A stretch of DNA of 64,000 nucleotides from DATFDN01 sp963818885 (GCA_963818885.1 CAWFTP010000006.1:248001-312000), one strand, 5' to 3'; positions 35,591 to 44,395 are shown, counted from the first letter of the stretch. Made by a program: numbers and translations. The notes: a model not told the origin generated them from the letters alone.

Positions 35591-38500
35591 ATGACCGTTC
35601 GCTTCTCGCGCCTGCGCCTCGCCGGGTTCAAGAGCTTCGCCGAGCCGGCGAGCATCGAGATCCTGCCGGGGCTGACCGGGATCGTCGGGCCGAATGGCTG
35701 CGGCAAGTCCAACGTCGTCGAGGCGCTGCGCTGGGCAATGGGCGAGTCGAGCGCGCGCAGCCTGCGCGGCGGCGACATGGAGGACGTGATCTTCGCCGGC
35801 ACCGCCGGGCGGGCCTCGCGTAACATCGCCGAGGTCGGGCTGGTGCTGCACGACGCGCGCGGCTCCGCGCCGTCGCCATTCGCGGAACTCGACGAACTCG
35901 AGATCGTGCGCCGGATAGAGCGCGGGTCGGGCAGCCAGTACCGGGTGAACGGCAAGGAGGTCCGCGCGCGCGACGTGCAGACCCTGTTCGCCGACCTCGC
36001 CTCCGGCGCGCGGGCGTCGGCGATGGTGAGCCAGGGCCGCGTCGGTGCGCTGGTGGCCGGCCGCCCGGAGGAGCGCCGCGCGGTGCTGGAGGAGGCGGCC
36101 GGGATCACCGGCCTGCACGCCCGCCGCCACGAAGCGGAGCTGAAGCTGCGTCAGGCGGAGGCGAATCTGGCTCGCGCCGAGGACGTACGCGGCCAGGCGG
36201 AGGCCCAGCTCGCCGCGCTGAAGCGTCAGGCGCGGCAGGCGAGCCGCTACCGCAATCTCTCCGGCGCGATCCGCCAGGCGGAGGCGGAGCTGTTCGCGGT
36301 GCAGCGGACGCGGGCCGAGCAAGCCCGCGCGTCGGCCCGCGCGGCGCTGACCACGGCGCGGGAGACGGTGACCGCGACGCGGCTCGCGGCCGCGGAGGCG
36401 CGAGCGCGGGCCGACGCGGAGGCGGAGGCGCTGCCGGAGCTGCGCGAGAGCGAAGCGCAAGCCCGCACGGCGCTGGAACGCAGCCGTATCGCCGGCGAGC
36501 AGATCGCCGCGCAGGAGACCAGCGCCCGCGCCGCGCTGACCGAGGCCGAGCAGCGCGCTGCCCAGATCGCCAAGGACGTGGCGCACGCTGAGCAGGCGCG
36601 CGAGGCCGCCACGGCGGCAGAGGCTTGTCTCGCGGCCGAGGATGCGCGCCTCGCCGAGGCCGACGCGGCGTATTCCGCCCGGTTCGATTCCGCCGAAGGC
36701 GAGGCGTCGCAGGCCGCCGAAGCGGCGCAGGCCGCCGAACGCGCCGCCAACGCGGCGACCGAGGCGGCGGCGGAGGCGGCGGCGCACGTGCAGGCGGCGC
36801 AGCAATTGCTCGGGGGTGCGGAGATGCGCGCCCGCCGGGCTGCCGCGTTGCTGGCCCACGCGAGCGAGGAATGCGAACGCTGCCGCGCGCAGATCGTCGA
36901 TCCGGCGCGCGTTGGGCAGGCGGCCGTCGAGCAGGCGGCTGCCGAGGAGGCGCAAGCGGAGGCGCGGGCAGCGCAGGAGCGCGCCGAGCAGTCGCATCTC
37001 GCCGCTCAGGGCGTGCTCGCCGAGGCGCGCGCCCGGGCGGCCGAGGCGGAAGGCGAGCGGGCGAAGCTCGCGGCGGAAGCGCAGGCCCTTGCCGAGGTGC
37101 TTGGGGTCAAGGACGACGAACGCTGGCCGCCGATGGTCGACGCGGTGTCGGTGCCGGCGGGTCTGGAGGCGGCGCTCGGCGCGGCGCTGGGCGAGGAGCT
37201 GACCTCGGCAGCCGACCCCGAGGCGGCGCGGCACTGGCGCGAGCTGCCGCCGCTTGATCCGCCCGGTCTCCCGGAAGGCGCGCAGAAGCTGGCGGCGCTG
37301 GCGCGCGGGCCGGCGGCGCTGGGCCGCGCGCTCGGCTGGATCGGGCTGGTGTCCGACGACGCGGAGGGCGAGGCGGGGCAGGCGACGCTGCTGCCCGGCC
37401 AGGTGCTGGTCTCGGAAGGCGGCGGGGTGTGGCGCTGGGACGGCTACACGATCCGCGCCGGCGCCCCGACCGCCGCGGCGATCCGCCTGCGCCAGCGCAA
37501 CCGCCTGCAGGCATTGCGCGGCGAGCTCGCGGAGGCGGAGGCGCAGGCGAGCGAAGCACGGAAGGCGAGCGCCGCGGCCGAGGCGGCCGATCGCGAGGCG
37601 ACCGCAGCCGAGCAGCGCGCCCGGCAGGCGCGGCGGGAGGCCGAGCAGCGCGCCGAGCGCGCGCGGGCCGCGGCGACTGCCTTGCGTGCCCAGGCGGAGG
37701 GGGCCGCCGCGCGCCTCGCTGTTGCCGAGCGGCACGTCGCGGCGCAGGCGCCGGAGCACGAAGAGGCGATGCGTGCGCTGACGGACGCGCGGACGGCCCA
37801 TGCGGAGCTGCCCGACCTCACCAAACTGCGCGCGACGGTCGAGCGGGCGCGCAATGCGCTGGCAACCACGCGTGCCGCCGAGGCGGCCGCGCGGAGCGCC
37901 CGTGACGCGCTGCGCCGGGAGGCGGAGGCGCGCGCCGCTCGCCGCTCGGCGATTGCCCGGGAGCGGCAGGACGGCCGCGAACGCGCTGCCGACGCGGCTT
38001 CACGGCTGGCTGATCTGCTGGCGCGAAGGCGCGAGGCTGAGGAGCGGCGCGCCGCGCTCGCCGCCGTGCCGGCGCAGGCGGCGCAGGCACGCGCCCAGGC
38101 GGAGGCGGCGCTCGCCGAGGCCGATGCGGCGCACAGACGCGCCGCGGCAACGCTGGCGCAGGCGACCAGCGCGGCGAGCGAGGCCGAGCGCGCCGCGCGG
38201 GCCGCCGAGGCGGCGTCGGGGACCGCGCGCGAGAACGCGGTGCGCGCCGAGGCGGAGACGGCGCAGGCCGACTATGCGTGGGGGGCGGTCGCCGAGCGCA
38301 TCCTGGAGCGGCTGGGCGCCGATCCGGCGCTGCCCGCGCCGCCGGAGGCGGCCGATGTTGAGGCCGAGGAGAAGGCGCGCCGCAAGCTCGAGCGGCTGAC
38401 CAGGGAGCGCGACGAGATGGGTCCGGTCAATCTGCGCGCCGAGGCCGAGGTGGAGGAGCAGGAGCGCCAGATCGCCGCGATCGAGGCGGAGCGGGCCGAG

Positions 38501-39058
38501 ATCGGCACCGCGATCGCCAAGCTGCGTGGCTCGATCGGCCACCTCAACCGGGAGGGGCGCGAGCGGCTGGGCACGGTGTTCGAGCAGGTGGACCGGCACT
38601 TCCAGGCGCTGTTCTCGCGCATGTTCAACGGCGGGCGGGCGCATCTGGCGATGGTCGGCTCGGACGACCCGCTACAAGCGGGGCTCGAGATCTACGCCCA
38701 GCCTCCGGGCAAGAAGCTCGCGACCCTGTCGTTGCTGTCGGGCGGCGAGCAGGCGCTGACCGCGCTGTCGCTGATCTTCGCGGTGTTCCGCTGCAACCCG
38801 GCGCCGATCTGCGTGCTCGACGAGGTCGACGCGCCGCTCGACGACGCGAATGTGGGAAGGTTCTGCGCCTTGCTGGACGACATGGTGCGCGAGACGGGAA
38901 CGAGGTTCCTGGTGGTCACGCACCATCCGCTGAGCATGGCGCGGATGGACCGGCTGTATGGGGTGACGATGCAGGAGCGGGGCGTATCGCGCCTGCTGTC
39001 GGTCGATCTCGGCACCGCCGAGCGCATGGTCGAGCCGCGGCCTATGGCTGCCGAATAA
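35591..39058 (+). CDS. smc: Chromosome segregation protein SMC
   Basis: Structural-maintenance-of-chromosomes ATPase of 1155 residues, the core of the condensin that aligns and separates replicated chromosomes. Walker A GPNGCGKS lies at residues 33-40. Long Ala/Glu/Arg-rich coiled coils run on both sides of a hinge around residues 505-640 (MVDAVSVPAGLEAALGAALG). The C-terminal head has the ABC signature LSLLSGGEQALTALSLIFA near 1050 and Walker B APICVLDEVDAPLDD near 1075. Length is normal. The coiled coils are extremely alanine-rich, which fits high GC. Partners ScpA and ScpB are not in the window. Confidence 0.97.
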   Translation: MTVRFSRLRLAGFKSFAEPASIEILPGLTGIVGPNGCGKSNVVEALRWAMGESSARSLRGGDMEDVIFAGTAGRASRNIAEVGLVLHDARGSAPSPFAELDELEIVRRIERGSGSQYRVNGKEVRARDVQTLFADLASGARASAMVSQGRVGALVAGRPEERRAVLEEAAGITGLHARRHEAELKLRQAEANLARAEDVRGQAEAQLAALKRQARQASRYRNLSGAIRQAEAELFAVQRTRAEQARASARAALTTARETVTATRLAAAEARARADAEAEALPELRESEAQARTALERSRIAGEQIAAQETSARAALTEAEQRAAQIAKDVAHAEQAREAATAAEACLAAEDARLAEADAAYSARFDSAEGEASQAAEAAQAAERAANAATEAAAEAAAHVQAAQQLLGGAEMRARRAAALLAHASEECERCRAQIVDPARVGQAAVEQAAAEEAQAEARAAQERAEQSHLAAQGVLAEARARAAEAEGERAKLAAEAQALAEVLGVKDDERWPPMVDAVSVPAGLEAALGAALGEELTSAADPEAARHWRELPPLDPPGLPEGAQKLAALARGPAALGRALGWIGLVSDDAEGEAGQATLLPGQVLVSEGGGVWRWDGYTIRAGAPTAAAIRLRQRNRLQALRGELAEAEAQASEARKASAAAEAADREATAAEQRARQARREAEQRAERARAAATALRAQAEGAAARLAVAERHVAAQAPEHEEAMRALTDARTAHAELPDLTKLRATVERARNALATTRAAEAAARSARDALRREAEARAARRSAIARERQDGRERAADAASRLADLLARRREAEERRAALAAVPAQAAQARAQAEAALAEADAAHRRAAATLAQATSAASEAERAARAAEAASGTARENAVRAEAETAQADYAWGAVAERILERLGADPALPAPPEAADVEAEEKARRKLERLTRERDEMGPVNLRAEAEVEEQERQIAAIEAERAEIGTAIAKLRGSIGHLNREGRERLGTVFEQVDRHFQALFSRMFNGGRAHLAMVGSDDPLQAGLEIYAQPPGKKLATLSLLSGGEQALTALSLIFAVFRCNPAPICVLDEVDAPLDDANVGRFCALLDDMVRETGTRFLVVTHHPLSMARMDRLYGVTMQERGVSRLLSVDLGTAERMVEPRPMAAE

Positions 39059-39134
39059 CCGCCATGGTTCGGCAATACGCGCGTTACATGGCTTGGCTAT
39101 CTGGCGGCGGGTGGAAAACACAGGGAGTGATCCC

Positions 39135-39413
39135 ATGCTGACCAGGAATCGAATCGTCGGACTGGCGGGAGTGCTGGGCGTGATCGGGCTGGGCGTGATC
39201 GCCGCGCCGGCACCCGCGCAGGCGTGGTGGGTGGGCGGCGGCGGGGTGCGCTTCGGGGTGGTGCTGCCGCCGGTCGTGGTCGCGCCGCCGCCCGTCTACT
39301 ATGCGCCGCCTCCCGCTTATTACGCGCCGCCCCCCGCCTACTACACGCCGCGCCCTTATTGGGTGCGCGGGCACTGGAGCCGCGGCTACTGGGTTCCCGG
39401 GCATTGGGCGTGA
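39135..39413 (+). CDS. Small exported Pro/Tyr-rich repeat protein
   Basis: Protein of 92 residues: signal peptide (IVGLAGVLGVIGLGVIAAPA, probable cleavage at AQA), then WWVGGGGVRFGVVLPPVVVA, tandem YYAPPPA units (about four) and a C-terminal WVRGHWSRGYWVPGHW. The aromatic YXWVPGHW ending resembles that of the lipoprotein at 15775. Such proteins are common in Acetobacteraceae and have no known function. GGGAGTG precedes the ATG at 39135; an in-frame start at 39093 has none. Confidence 0.75.
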   Translation: MLTRNRIVGLAGVLGVIGLGVIAAPAPAQAWWVGGGGVRFGVVLPPVVVAPPPVYYAPPPAYYAPPPAYYTPRPYWVRGHWSRGYWVPGHWA

Positions 39414-39434
39414 GGCACCGCTTCCGCAGCGGAA

Positions 39435-39449
39435 TGCTATAATGTAACA
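39435..39449. promoter_or_regulatory. Possible Zur operator overlapping a TATAAT box upstream of znuA
   Basis: TGCTATAATGTAACA is an imperfect dyad (TGCTA / TAACA, one mismatch) in the 62 bases before znuA. It includes TATAAT, a good -10 hexamer, at 39438-39443. Alphaproteobacterial Zur sites are AT-rich dyads with TGTTA-type half sites, so zinc-dependent repression of znuACB at this point is plausible but inferred. Confidence 0.45.
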
Positions 39450-39474
39450 CCCCCGGCAAACCCGGGGAGCCTTG

Positions 39475-40332
39475 ATGATCCGCCTCTGCGCGTGGCTTGT
39501 CGCCGCGCTGCTTCTTGCGACCCACGCCAGCGCGCGGGCGGTTTCCATCGTTGCCGCCGAGAATGTCTACGCCGATGTCGCGCGCCAGGTCGCGGGCGGG
39601 CGGGCGAACGTGGTCTCGGTCCTGAACAATCCCGATGCCGATCCGCATCTGTTCGAGGCGACTCCCTCGGTCGCCCGCGCCGTCGCGAACGCGCGGCTGA
39701 TCGTGATGAACGGGGCGGGCTACGACCCCTGGATGGCGCGTCTGATCGCGGCGCAACCCGATCCCGCGCGAGTGGTGATCGACGTGGGGCGCCTTGTCCA
39801 TGCGGCGGAGAACGCCAATCCGCATCTGTGGTACGACCCGGCCACGATGGAGGCCTGTGCGCGCGTGCTCGCCGCCGACCTTTCCCGCCTTGATCCGGCG
39901 GGCGCCCCAGAATACGCAGAGCATCTGCGCGGATTCCTCGGTTCGCTAGGCCCGCTCGACCGCAAGATCGCCGCGATGCGGGTGCGCTGGCACGGGGCGG
40001 CGATCACCGCGACCGAGCCGGTGTTCGGCTACATGGCCGCGGCGCTGGGTCTCTCCATGCGAAACGAGCGCTTCCAGCTCGCGGTGATGAATGGGACCGA
40101 GCCCTCGGCGGCCGAAACCGGCGCCTTCGAGCGCGATCTGCGCAGCCGCGCGGTGCGGGTGCTGATCTACAACAACCAGGCGTCCGACGCCGCGGTGGAG
40201 CGGCTGCGCGAGATCGCCAAGGAGGCCAGCGTGCCGACGGTCGGGGTCACCGAGACCGAGCCGGCCGGGCAGGACTACCAGCAATGGATGCTCGCCGAGC
40301 TCGACGCGCTCGACGCGGCGCTGTCGCGGTGA
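39475..40332 (+). CDS. znuA: Zinc ABC transporter substrate-binding protein ZnuA
   Basis: Periplasmic cluster A-I metal-binding protein of 285 residues. Signal peptide MIRLCAWLVAALLLATHASA. Metal-site residues appear in NPDADPHLFEATPS (His), NANPHLWYDP (His), and a C-terminal acidic or His position; TEPVFGYMAAALGL is the conserved link between domains. There is no long His-rich loop, unlike many ZnuA proteins. Manganese is a possible alternative substrate, but the context with the His-tailed ATPase and a Zur-like site favours zinc. The stop shares GTGA with znuC. Confidence 0.87.
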   Translation: MIRLCAWLVAALLLATHASARAVSIVAAENVYADVARQVAGGRANVVSVLNNPDADPHLFEATPSVARAVANARLIVMNGAGYDPWMARLIAAQPDPARVVIDVGRLVHAAENANPHLWYDPATMEACARVLAADLSRLDPAGAPEYAEHLRGFLGSLGPLDRKIAAMRVRWHGAAITATEPVFGYMAAALGLSMRNERFQLAVMNGTEPSAAETGAFERDLRSRAVRVLIYNNQASDAAVERLREIAKEASVPTVGVTETEPAGQDYQQWMLAELDALDAALSR

Positions 40333-41132
40333 CCGCCGTCGCGCTGCGCGACGTGACGCTCGCGATGGGCGGGCGCGATGTGCTCGCGGATGTCTCGCTG
40401 GCGGTCGAGGAAGGCGAGTTCGTCGGCGTGCTGGGCCCGAATGGGGCGGGGAAGACCACGCTGATGCGCGCGATCCTCGGGCTCGTGCGGCCGACCCGCG
40501 GGACAATGACAGTGCTGGGCCGGCCGGCGGCGCGCGGCAATCCGGCGATCGGCTACATGGCGCAGGTCCGCCCGTCGGCGGCGCCGAGGCTGCGCGGGAT
40601 CGACCTGCTCGCCGGGGCGGCCGATGGGCATCGCTGGGGGCTGCCGCTGCCCTCGCGCGCGGCCCGGGACGATGCGGCGCGGGTGATCGCGCTGATCGGC
40701 GGGGACGCCTTGGCCGAGCGGCCGATCGCGGATCTGTCCGGCGGGGAGCGCCAGCGGCTGCTGCTCGCGCAGGCGCTCCTCGGTAGGCCGCGGCTGCTGT
40801 TGCTGGACGAGCCGCTGATCAGCCTCGATCCGCGCCACCAACAGGAGGTCGTCGATCTGGTGCGGAGGGTGCAGCGCGACCTCGGCATCGCGGTGCTGTT
40901 CTCCGCCCACGAGCTCAACCCGCTGCTCGGCGTGCTTGATCGCGTGCTGTACCTGGGCGGCGGACAGGCGGCGCTAGGGCCGGTCGAGGAGGTCATCACG
41001 GCGCCCGTGCTGTCGCGCCTTTATGGGACAGAGATCGAGGTGGTCCGCGCCGCCGGGCGGGTGTTCGTGATGTCGGGCGGCCACGACGTCGAGCATGATG
41101 CGCATCGGCACGATCAAGGGCACGCGCACTGA
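40329..41132 (+). CDS. znuC: Zinc ABC transporter ATP-binding protein ZnuC
   Basis: ABC ATPase of 267 residues. Walker A GPNGAGKTT, signature LSGGERQRLLLAQALLG, Walker B LLLLDEPLISLD and the switch His in LFSAHELNPLL. The C-terminus is His-rich (HDVEHDAHRHDQGHAH), as often seen in ZnuC, and may bind zinc. The GTG at 40329 overlaps the znuA stop. An in-frame ATG at 40284 lies well inside znuA and was rejected. The stop overlaps the znuB ATG by one base. Confidence 0.92.
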   Translation: MTAVALRDVTLAMGGRDVLADVSLAVEEGEFVGVLGPNGAGKTTLMRAILGLVRPTRGTMTVLGRPAARGNPAIGYMAQVRPSAAPRLRGIDLLAGAADGHRWGLPLPSRAARDDAARVIALIGGDALAERPIADLSGGERQRLLLAQALLGRPRLLLLDEPLISLDPRHQQEVVDLVRRVQRDLGIAVLFSAHELNPLLGVLDRVLYLGGGQAALGPVEEVITAPVLSRLYGTEIEVVRAAGRVFVMSGGHDVEHDAHRHDQGHAH

Positions 41133-41914
41133 TGCTCGAGTACGGGTTCATGCAGAACGCGTTCGCCGCCTCGGGGATCGTCGCGATCGTGGCCAGCGCC
41201 GTCGGCTATTTCCTAGTGCTGCGCGAGCAGAGCTTCGCCGGCCACGCACTAGGCCATATCGGCTTTACCGGCGCGACGGGGGCCCTCCTGATCGGTATTC
41301 CACCGCTCTGGGGATTGCTCGCCGTGACGCTCGCGGGCGGGGTCGGCATGGGACTAATGGGCGAGCGCCTGATCGGACGAGACGTCGCGATCGGCATCGT
41401 GCTCGCGGTCGCGCTTGGCCTCGGTCTGCTGTTCCTGCACTTCTTCACCGCGGGCGCGCAGCAGGCGACGGCGCTGCTGTTCGGCAACGTGCTGGGGGTG
41501 GAGCGGCGCACGGTGTGGGCGCTGCTGGGATTGGGCGTGATCTGCCTCGGCGCGCTCGGGGCCATCGCGCGGCCGCTGCTGTTCGCGAGCCTGCAGCCCG
41601 AGCTTGCCGAGGCGCGCGGCGTGTCGTTGCGGCTGATGTCGGTTCTGTTCCTCGCGCTGGTCGCGCTGGCGACGGCGGAGAGCGTGCAGATCGTCGGGGT
41701 TCTGCTGGTTTTCGCGCTGATGGTGGGCCCGGCGGCGGCGGCGCAGCGTCTGACGGTACGGCTGGGCAGGGGGATCGCGCTCGCGGTCGTGCTGGCGCTG
41801 ATCGAGGCGTGGCTCGGGCTGGTGGCGGCGTTCTACACCGATTGGCCGACCAGCTTTTGGATCACCGCGCTGAGCGGGGCGGTGTTCCTGACGGCGGCGG
41901 TGGCGAGGCGATGA
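41132..41914 (+). CDS. znuB: Zinc ABC transporter permease ZnuB
   Basis: ABC-3 family permease of 260 residues with about eight membrane segments. Typical parts are FMQNAFAASGIVAIVASAVG, LVLREQSFAGHALGHIGFTG, and VQIVGVLLVFALMVGPAAAA near the end. It completes the znuACB operon with one-base and ATGA overlaps on either side. Membrane partner of ZnuC; substrate specificity follows ZnuA. Confidence 0.92.
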   Translation: MLEYGFMQNAFAASGIVAIVASAVGYFLVLREQSFAGHALGHIGFTGATGALLIGIPPLWGLLAVTLAGGVGMGLMGERLIGRDVAIGIVLAVALGLGLLFLHFFTAGAQQATALLFGNVLGVERRTVWALLGLGVICLGALGAIARPLLFASLQPELAEARGVSLRLMSVLFLALVALATAESVQIVGVLLVFALMVGPAAAAQRLTVRLGRGIALAVVLALIEAWLGLVAAFYTDWPTSFWITALSGAVFLTAAVARR

Positions 41915-42441
41915 TGGATCATCCGTTCTTCACGATTGGCCACTCGACGCGCGCGCTTCCCGAGTTCGTCGCGCTGCTGCTTGAGGCGGGCGTCGATACG
42001 GTCGCGGATGTGCGTAGCGTGCCGCGTTCGCGCACGAACCCGCAATACAATCGCGAGACGCTGCCCGGGTCGCTGGCGCAGTTGGGGATCGGCTACGTGC
42101 ACCTAGCCAAGCTCGGTGGGTTGCGCGGACACCGAAGCGGCGACGGGCCGTCACCCAATGGCTGGTGGGAGAATGCGAGCTTTCGCAACTACGCCGACTA
42201 CGCGATGACCGCGCTGTTCCGCGAGGGGCTGGCCGAATTGCGCGCGCTCGGCTCAGCGCGACGTGTCGCGATGATGTGCGCGGAGGCGGTGTGGTGGCGC
42301 TGCCATCGGCGGATCATCGCTGACTATCTGCTCGTGGAGGGCGAAGAGGTGCGCCACCTACTCGGCCCCGGCCATGTGGAGGAGGCGCATCTGACGGCAT
42401 CGGCGAGGGAGGAGAAGGCCGTGCTGGTGTATCCGCCGTGA
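41911..42441 (+). CDS. DUF488 family protein
   Basis: Protein of 176 residues with the DUF488 pattern: FFTIGHSTRALPEFVALLLE, VADVRSVPRSRTNPQYNRET, YVHLAKLGGLRGHR and VAMMCAEAVWWRCHRRIIAD with a conserved Cys. The family has no settled function, although the invariant Cys and His suggest catalysis or metal binding. It starts in ATGA overlap with znuB, so it is co-transcribed with the zinc transporter, which may or may not be meaningful. The facing gene is 4 bases away. Confidence 0.85.
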   Translation: MMDHPFFTIGHSTRALPEFVALLLEAGVDTVADVRSVPRSRTNPQYNRETLPGSLAQLGIGYVHLAKLGGLRGHRSGDGPSPNGWWENASFRNYADYAMTALFREGLAELRALGSARRVAMMCAEAVWWRCHRRIIADYLLVEGEEVRHLLGPGHVEEAHLTASAREEKAVLVYPP

Positions 42442-42445
42442 TCCG

Positions 42446-43306
42446 TCACCTCTCCGCAGGAGAGGGTGGCGCGGGCGCCGCGCCGGAAGGCGCTTGCGGG
42501 GGGACCAGCGGGTAGACGAGTTGTCGCGCGAGCGACGCCGGCAGTTCGGTGTCGGTGCCGTATTCCGCCGGCCACTGGTTGCGCGGCATATAGTGGGTGC
42601 CGAAGAGCCGGTCGATCCAGGGCAGGGTAGGCGCGTAGTTGTGGTCGCGATGATCCGCCCGCGTGTGGTGCCAATGATGGAACGCGGGGGTGGCCACCAG
42701 CCATTCGAGCGGGCCGAGCCGCAGGCGGGTGTTGGCGTGGATGAAGAAGCCCCACATCGTCAGGATGATCACCATGAGCGCCGGGACCACGCTCCTATTG
42801 GGGGTCAGCGGGCTGGCGATTCCCAGGACATAGATGGGGATGAACCCGCACAGCTTCTGGAACGCGTTGTCGATCGGATGGGCGCGGGCGCTCATCAGGA
42901 AATAGACATGCTCCGGGGCGTGATGGATCGCGTGGAAGCGCCACAGGAAGGGGATTTCGTGCATCCAGCGATGGCCCCAGTAGAAGCCGATCTCGCCGAC
43001 CACCAGGCCGGCAATGACCCGCTGCCATAGCGGCATCGCCGCGACCGCGGCCTGCACCCGCCAGGGAACCAGCGAGTGGGCGGCGAGCGCGGCGAAAGAA
43101 AGCGGCACTGCCATCAGCAGGGCGGGGACGATCCCGTTGATGAAGTAGTATCCCGCGTCCTGGGCGAAGGTCCTTGCGGAGAACGCGCGGCGATGCAGCG
43201 CGGAGAGGCGCTCCAGCGGGATGAAGACGACGACGAGGAGTGTCAGCCAGACCGCGAGTCTCGCGACGCTCAGCAGGAACGATAAGAGCTGATGCGGGTC
43301 GGGCAT
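42446..43306 (-). CDS. Sterol desaturase/fatty acid hydroxylase family membrane protein
   Basis: Di-iron membrane oxygenase-type protein of 286 residues. Several membrane segments (LLSVARLAVWLTLLVVVFIP, then YYFINGIVPALLMAVPLSF) surround the His clusters HRWMH, HAIHH and FHHWHHTRADHRDHNY that bind iron in this family. Substrate could be a fatty acid, a lipid or a hopanoid-like compound. The last codons (PPSPAER) coincide with a CCTCTCCGCAGGAGAGG hairpin at 42451-42466, a partial copy of the intergenic repeat. Single gene. Confidence 0.88.
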   Translation of the reverse strand: MPDPHQLLSFLLSVARLAVWLTLLVVVFIPLERLSALHRRAFSARTFAQDAGYYFINGIVPALLMAVPLSFAALAAHSLVPWRVQAAVAAMPLWQRVIAGLVVGEIGFYWGHRWMHEIPFLWRFHAIHHAPEHVYFLMSARAHPIDNAFQKLCGFIPIYVLGIASPLTPNRSVVPALMVIILTMWGFFIHANTRLRLGPLEWLVATPAFHHWHHTRADHRDHNYAPTLPWIDRLFGTHYMPRNQWPAEYGTDTELPASLARQLVYPLVPPQAPSGAAPAPPSPAER

Positions 43307-43359
43307 GTGAATGCAGCGCTATTATAGCAACTCGGCGGCGCTCGCCACCAATCTGTCGC

Positions 43360-43399
43360 CGCCTCTCCCGCCGGCACGTGTGAAACGGCGGGAGAGGCG
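43360..43399. repeat. Hairpin with 14-base arms after a PEP-CTERM gene
   Basis: CGCCTCTCCCGCCG (43360-43373) pairs perfectly with CGGCGGGAGAGGCG (43386-43399) across a 12-base loop. It follows the PEP-CTERM stop at 43412 on the minus strand and precedes the desaturase-family start region. It may work as a terminator, but there is no T-run; it also shares CTCTCCCGC with the repeat family. Confidence 0.75.
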
Positions 43400-43411
43400 C
43401 CCGTCAGACCG

Positions 43412-44260
43412 TCAGGCGGCGCGGTCGCGCTTCGCGTGCCGCCGCCACATCAGGCCCAGGCCCGCGAGGCCAACGCCGAACAGCGACAGGGCGGCCGGCT
43501 CGGGCACGCCGAGGCCGGGCGGGGAGTTGACGCCGGCGAGAAAGGCGATCGGCGGCAGGTTGACGGTGCTGCCGTTGTCGCCCCAGGCGAGGAAGCTCAG
43601 CAGATCGCTGGTGGCGTCGGCGGTTAGATTGACCGACACGTAGTTCCACCCGACAGTACCCTGGTACGGCACGTCCATCAGCGGCGAGGCCACGACGGCC
43701 GCGTTCGCGTCCGCGTTGGAATAGTACTCGGTCGGCCCATAGAGTGGATCGGTCGGGCCGCAGCAATGGAGCTCCATCCCCGAGGTACCGAGCGAGACGA
43801 TCCACTGGTTCGTGGTGCCGGTGTTGCGGCCGACCCAGTTGTTGAAGCCGAAGCCCGTCTGGGAACTGGCCCCCTGATAGAAGCTCAACGTGTAGGTCTG
43901 TCCCGGCGTCAGGCCGGTGACCATGTAGTTGAAGCCGCTCTCAAAGCTCGGATTGCCGTCGGCCTCGACGTAGTTGCCGGAATAGGCTCCGGCCGGATTT
44001 CCGTAGGTGGTGAGGTAGACCGGACCGGCGGCCGACTGGTTGAAGCTCGCCGTCGAGTCGATGTAGATCAGGCCGTTGCCGCCGGTCCAGCCGACAGGGT
44101 TGACGGAGGTGAACGATCCCTTGGGCGCCGAGCCGGTGTAGTTCTGGAAGTTGAGGTTCACCAGATTGGGCAGGGTCGGATAGGCGTTCGCCGAGACGCT
44201 GAGCAGCGAGAGCATGGCGGCGGACAGCCCAAGCGCCGCCAGTTTCGGGGAGGGCATCAA
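43412..44260 (-). CDS. PEP-CTERM sorting-domain protein
   Basis: Exported protein of 282 residues. Signal peptide (LAALGLSAAMLSLLSVSANA), a beta-rich Asn/Gly/Ser/Tyr body (PNLVNLNFQNYTGSAPKGSF, GLTPGQTYTLSFYQGASSQ), and the C-terminal signal VPEPAALSLFGVGLAGLGLM with WRRHAKRD. The body resembles DUF642/choice-of-anchor-type carbohydrate-binding-like domains, and WNYVSVNLTADATSDLLSF supports this. Two Met codons begin it (44260 and 44257). Probably surface-exposed or released after exosortase processing. Unlike its neighbours it contains many Asn and Tyr residues. Confidence 0.87.
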   Translation of the reverse strand: MMPSPKLAALGLSAAMLSLLSVSANAYPTLPNLVNLNFQNYTGSAPKGSFTSVNPVGWTGGNGLIYIDSTASFNQSAAGPVYLTTYGNPAGAYSGNYVEADGNPSFESGFNYMVTGLTPGQTYTLSFYQGASSQTGFGFNNWVGRNTGTTNQWIVSLGTSGMELHCCGPTDPLYGPTEYYSNADANAAVVASPLMDVPYQGTVGWNYVSVNLTADATSDLLSFLAWGDNGSTVNLPPIAFLAGVNSPPGLGVPEPAALSLFGVGLAGLGLMWRRHAKRDRAA

Positions 44261-44293
44261 TGGAATCCTTTCGGTACGGGGACATACGTCAGC

Positions 44294-44309
44294 GTTAATG
44301 ATCGTTAAC
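44294..44309. promoter_or_regulatory. Palindromic operator-like site upstream of the PEP-CTERM gene
   Basis: GTTAATGATCGTTAAC is a dyad with one mismatched pair around GATC, in an AT-richer stretch 34 bases upstream of the minus-strand PEP-CTERM start. The 135-base gap between this gene and the acyl-CoA ligase stop otherwise holds no gene. A role as regulator site is inferred. Confidence 0.35.
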
Positions 44310-44395
44310 TAGATACGATGCAGAGTCAAGTCGCATTTAGCGCGTGTCGGAAAGTAATTGAGAGCACATCCGCGTGACGATGCCACTGTGAGGCG

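Noticed and set aside
39290..39360. Tandem repeats considered as a minisatellite or CRISPR
   Set aside because: They are in-frame codons for YYAPPPA units in a small exported protein.
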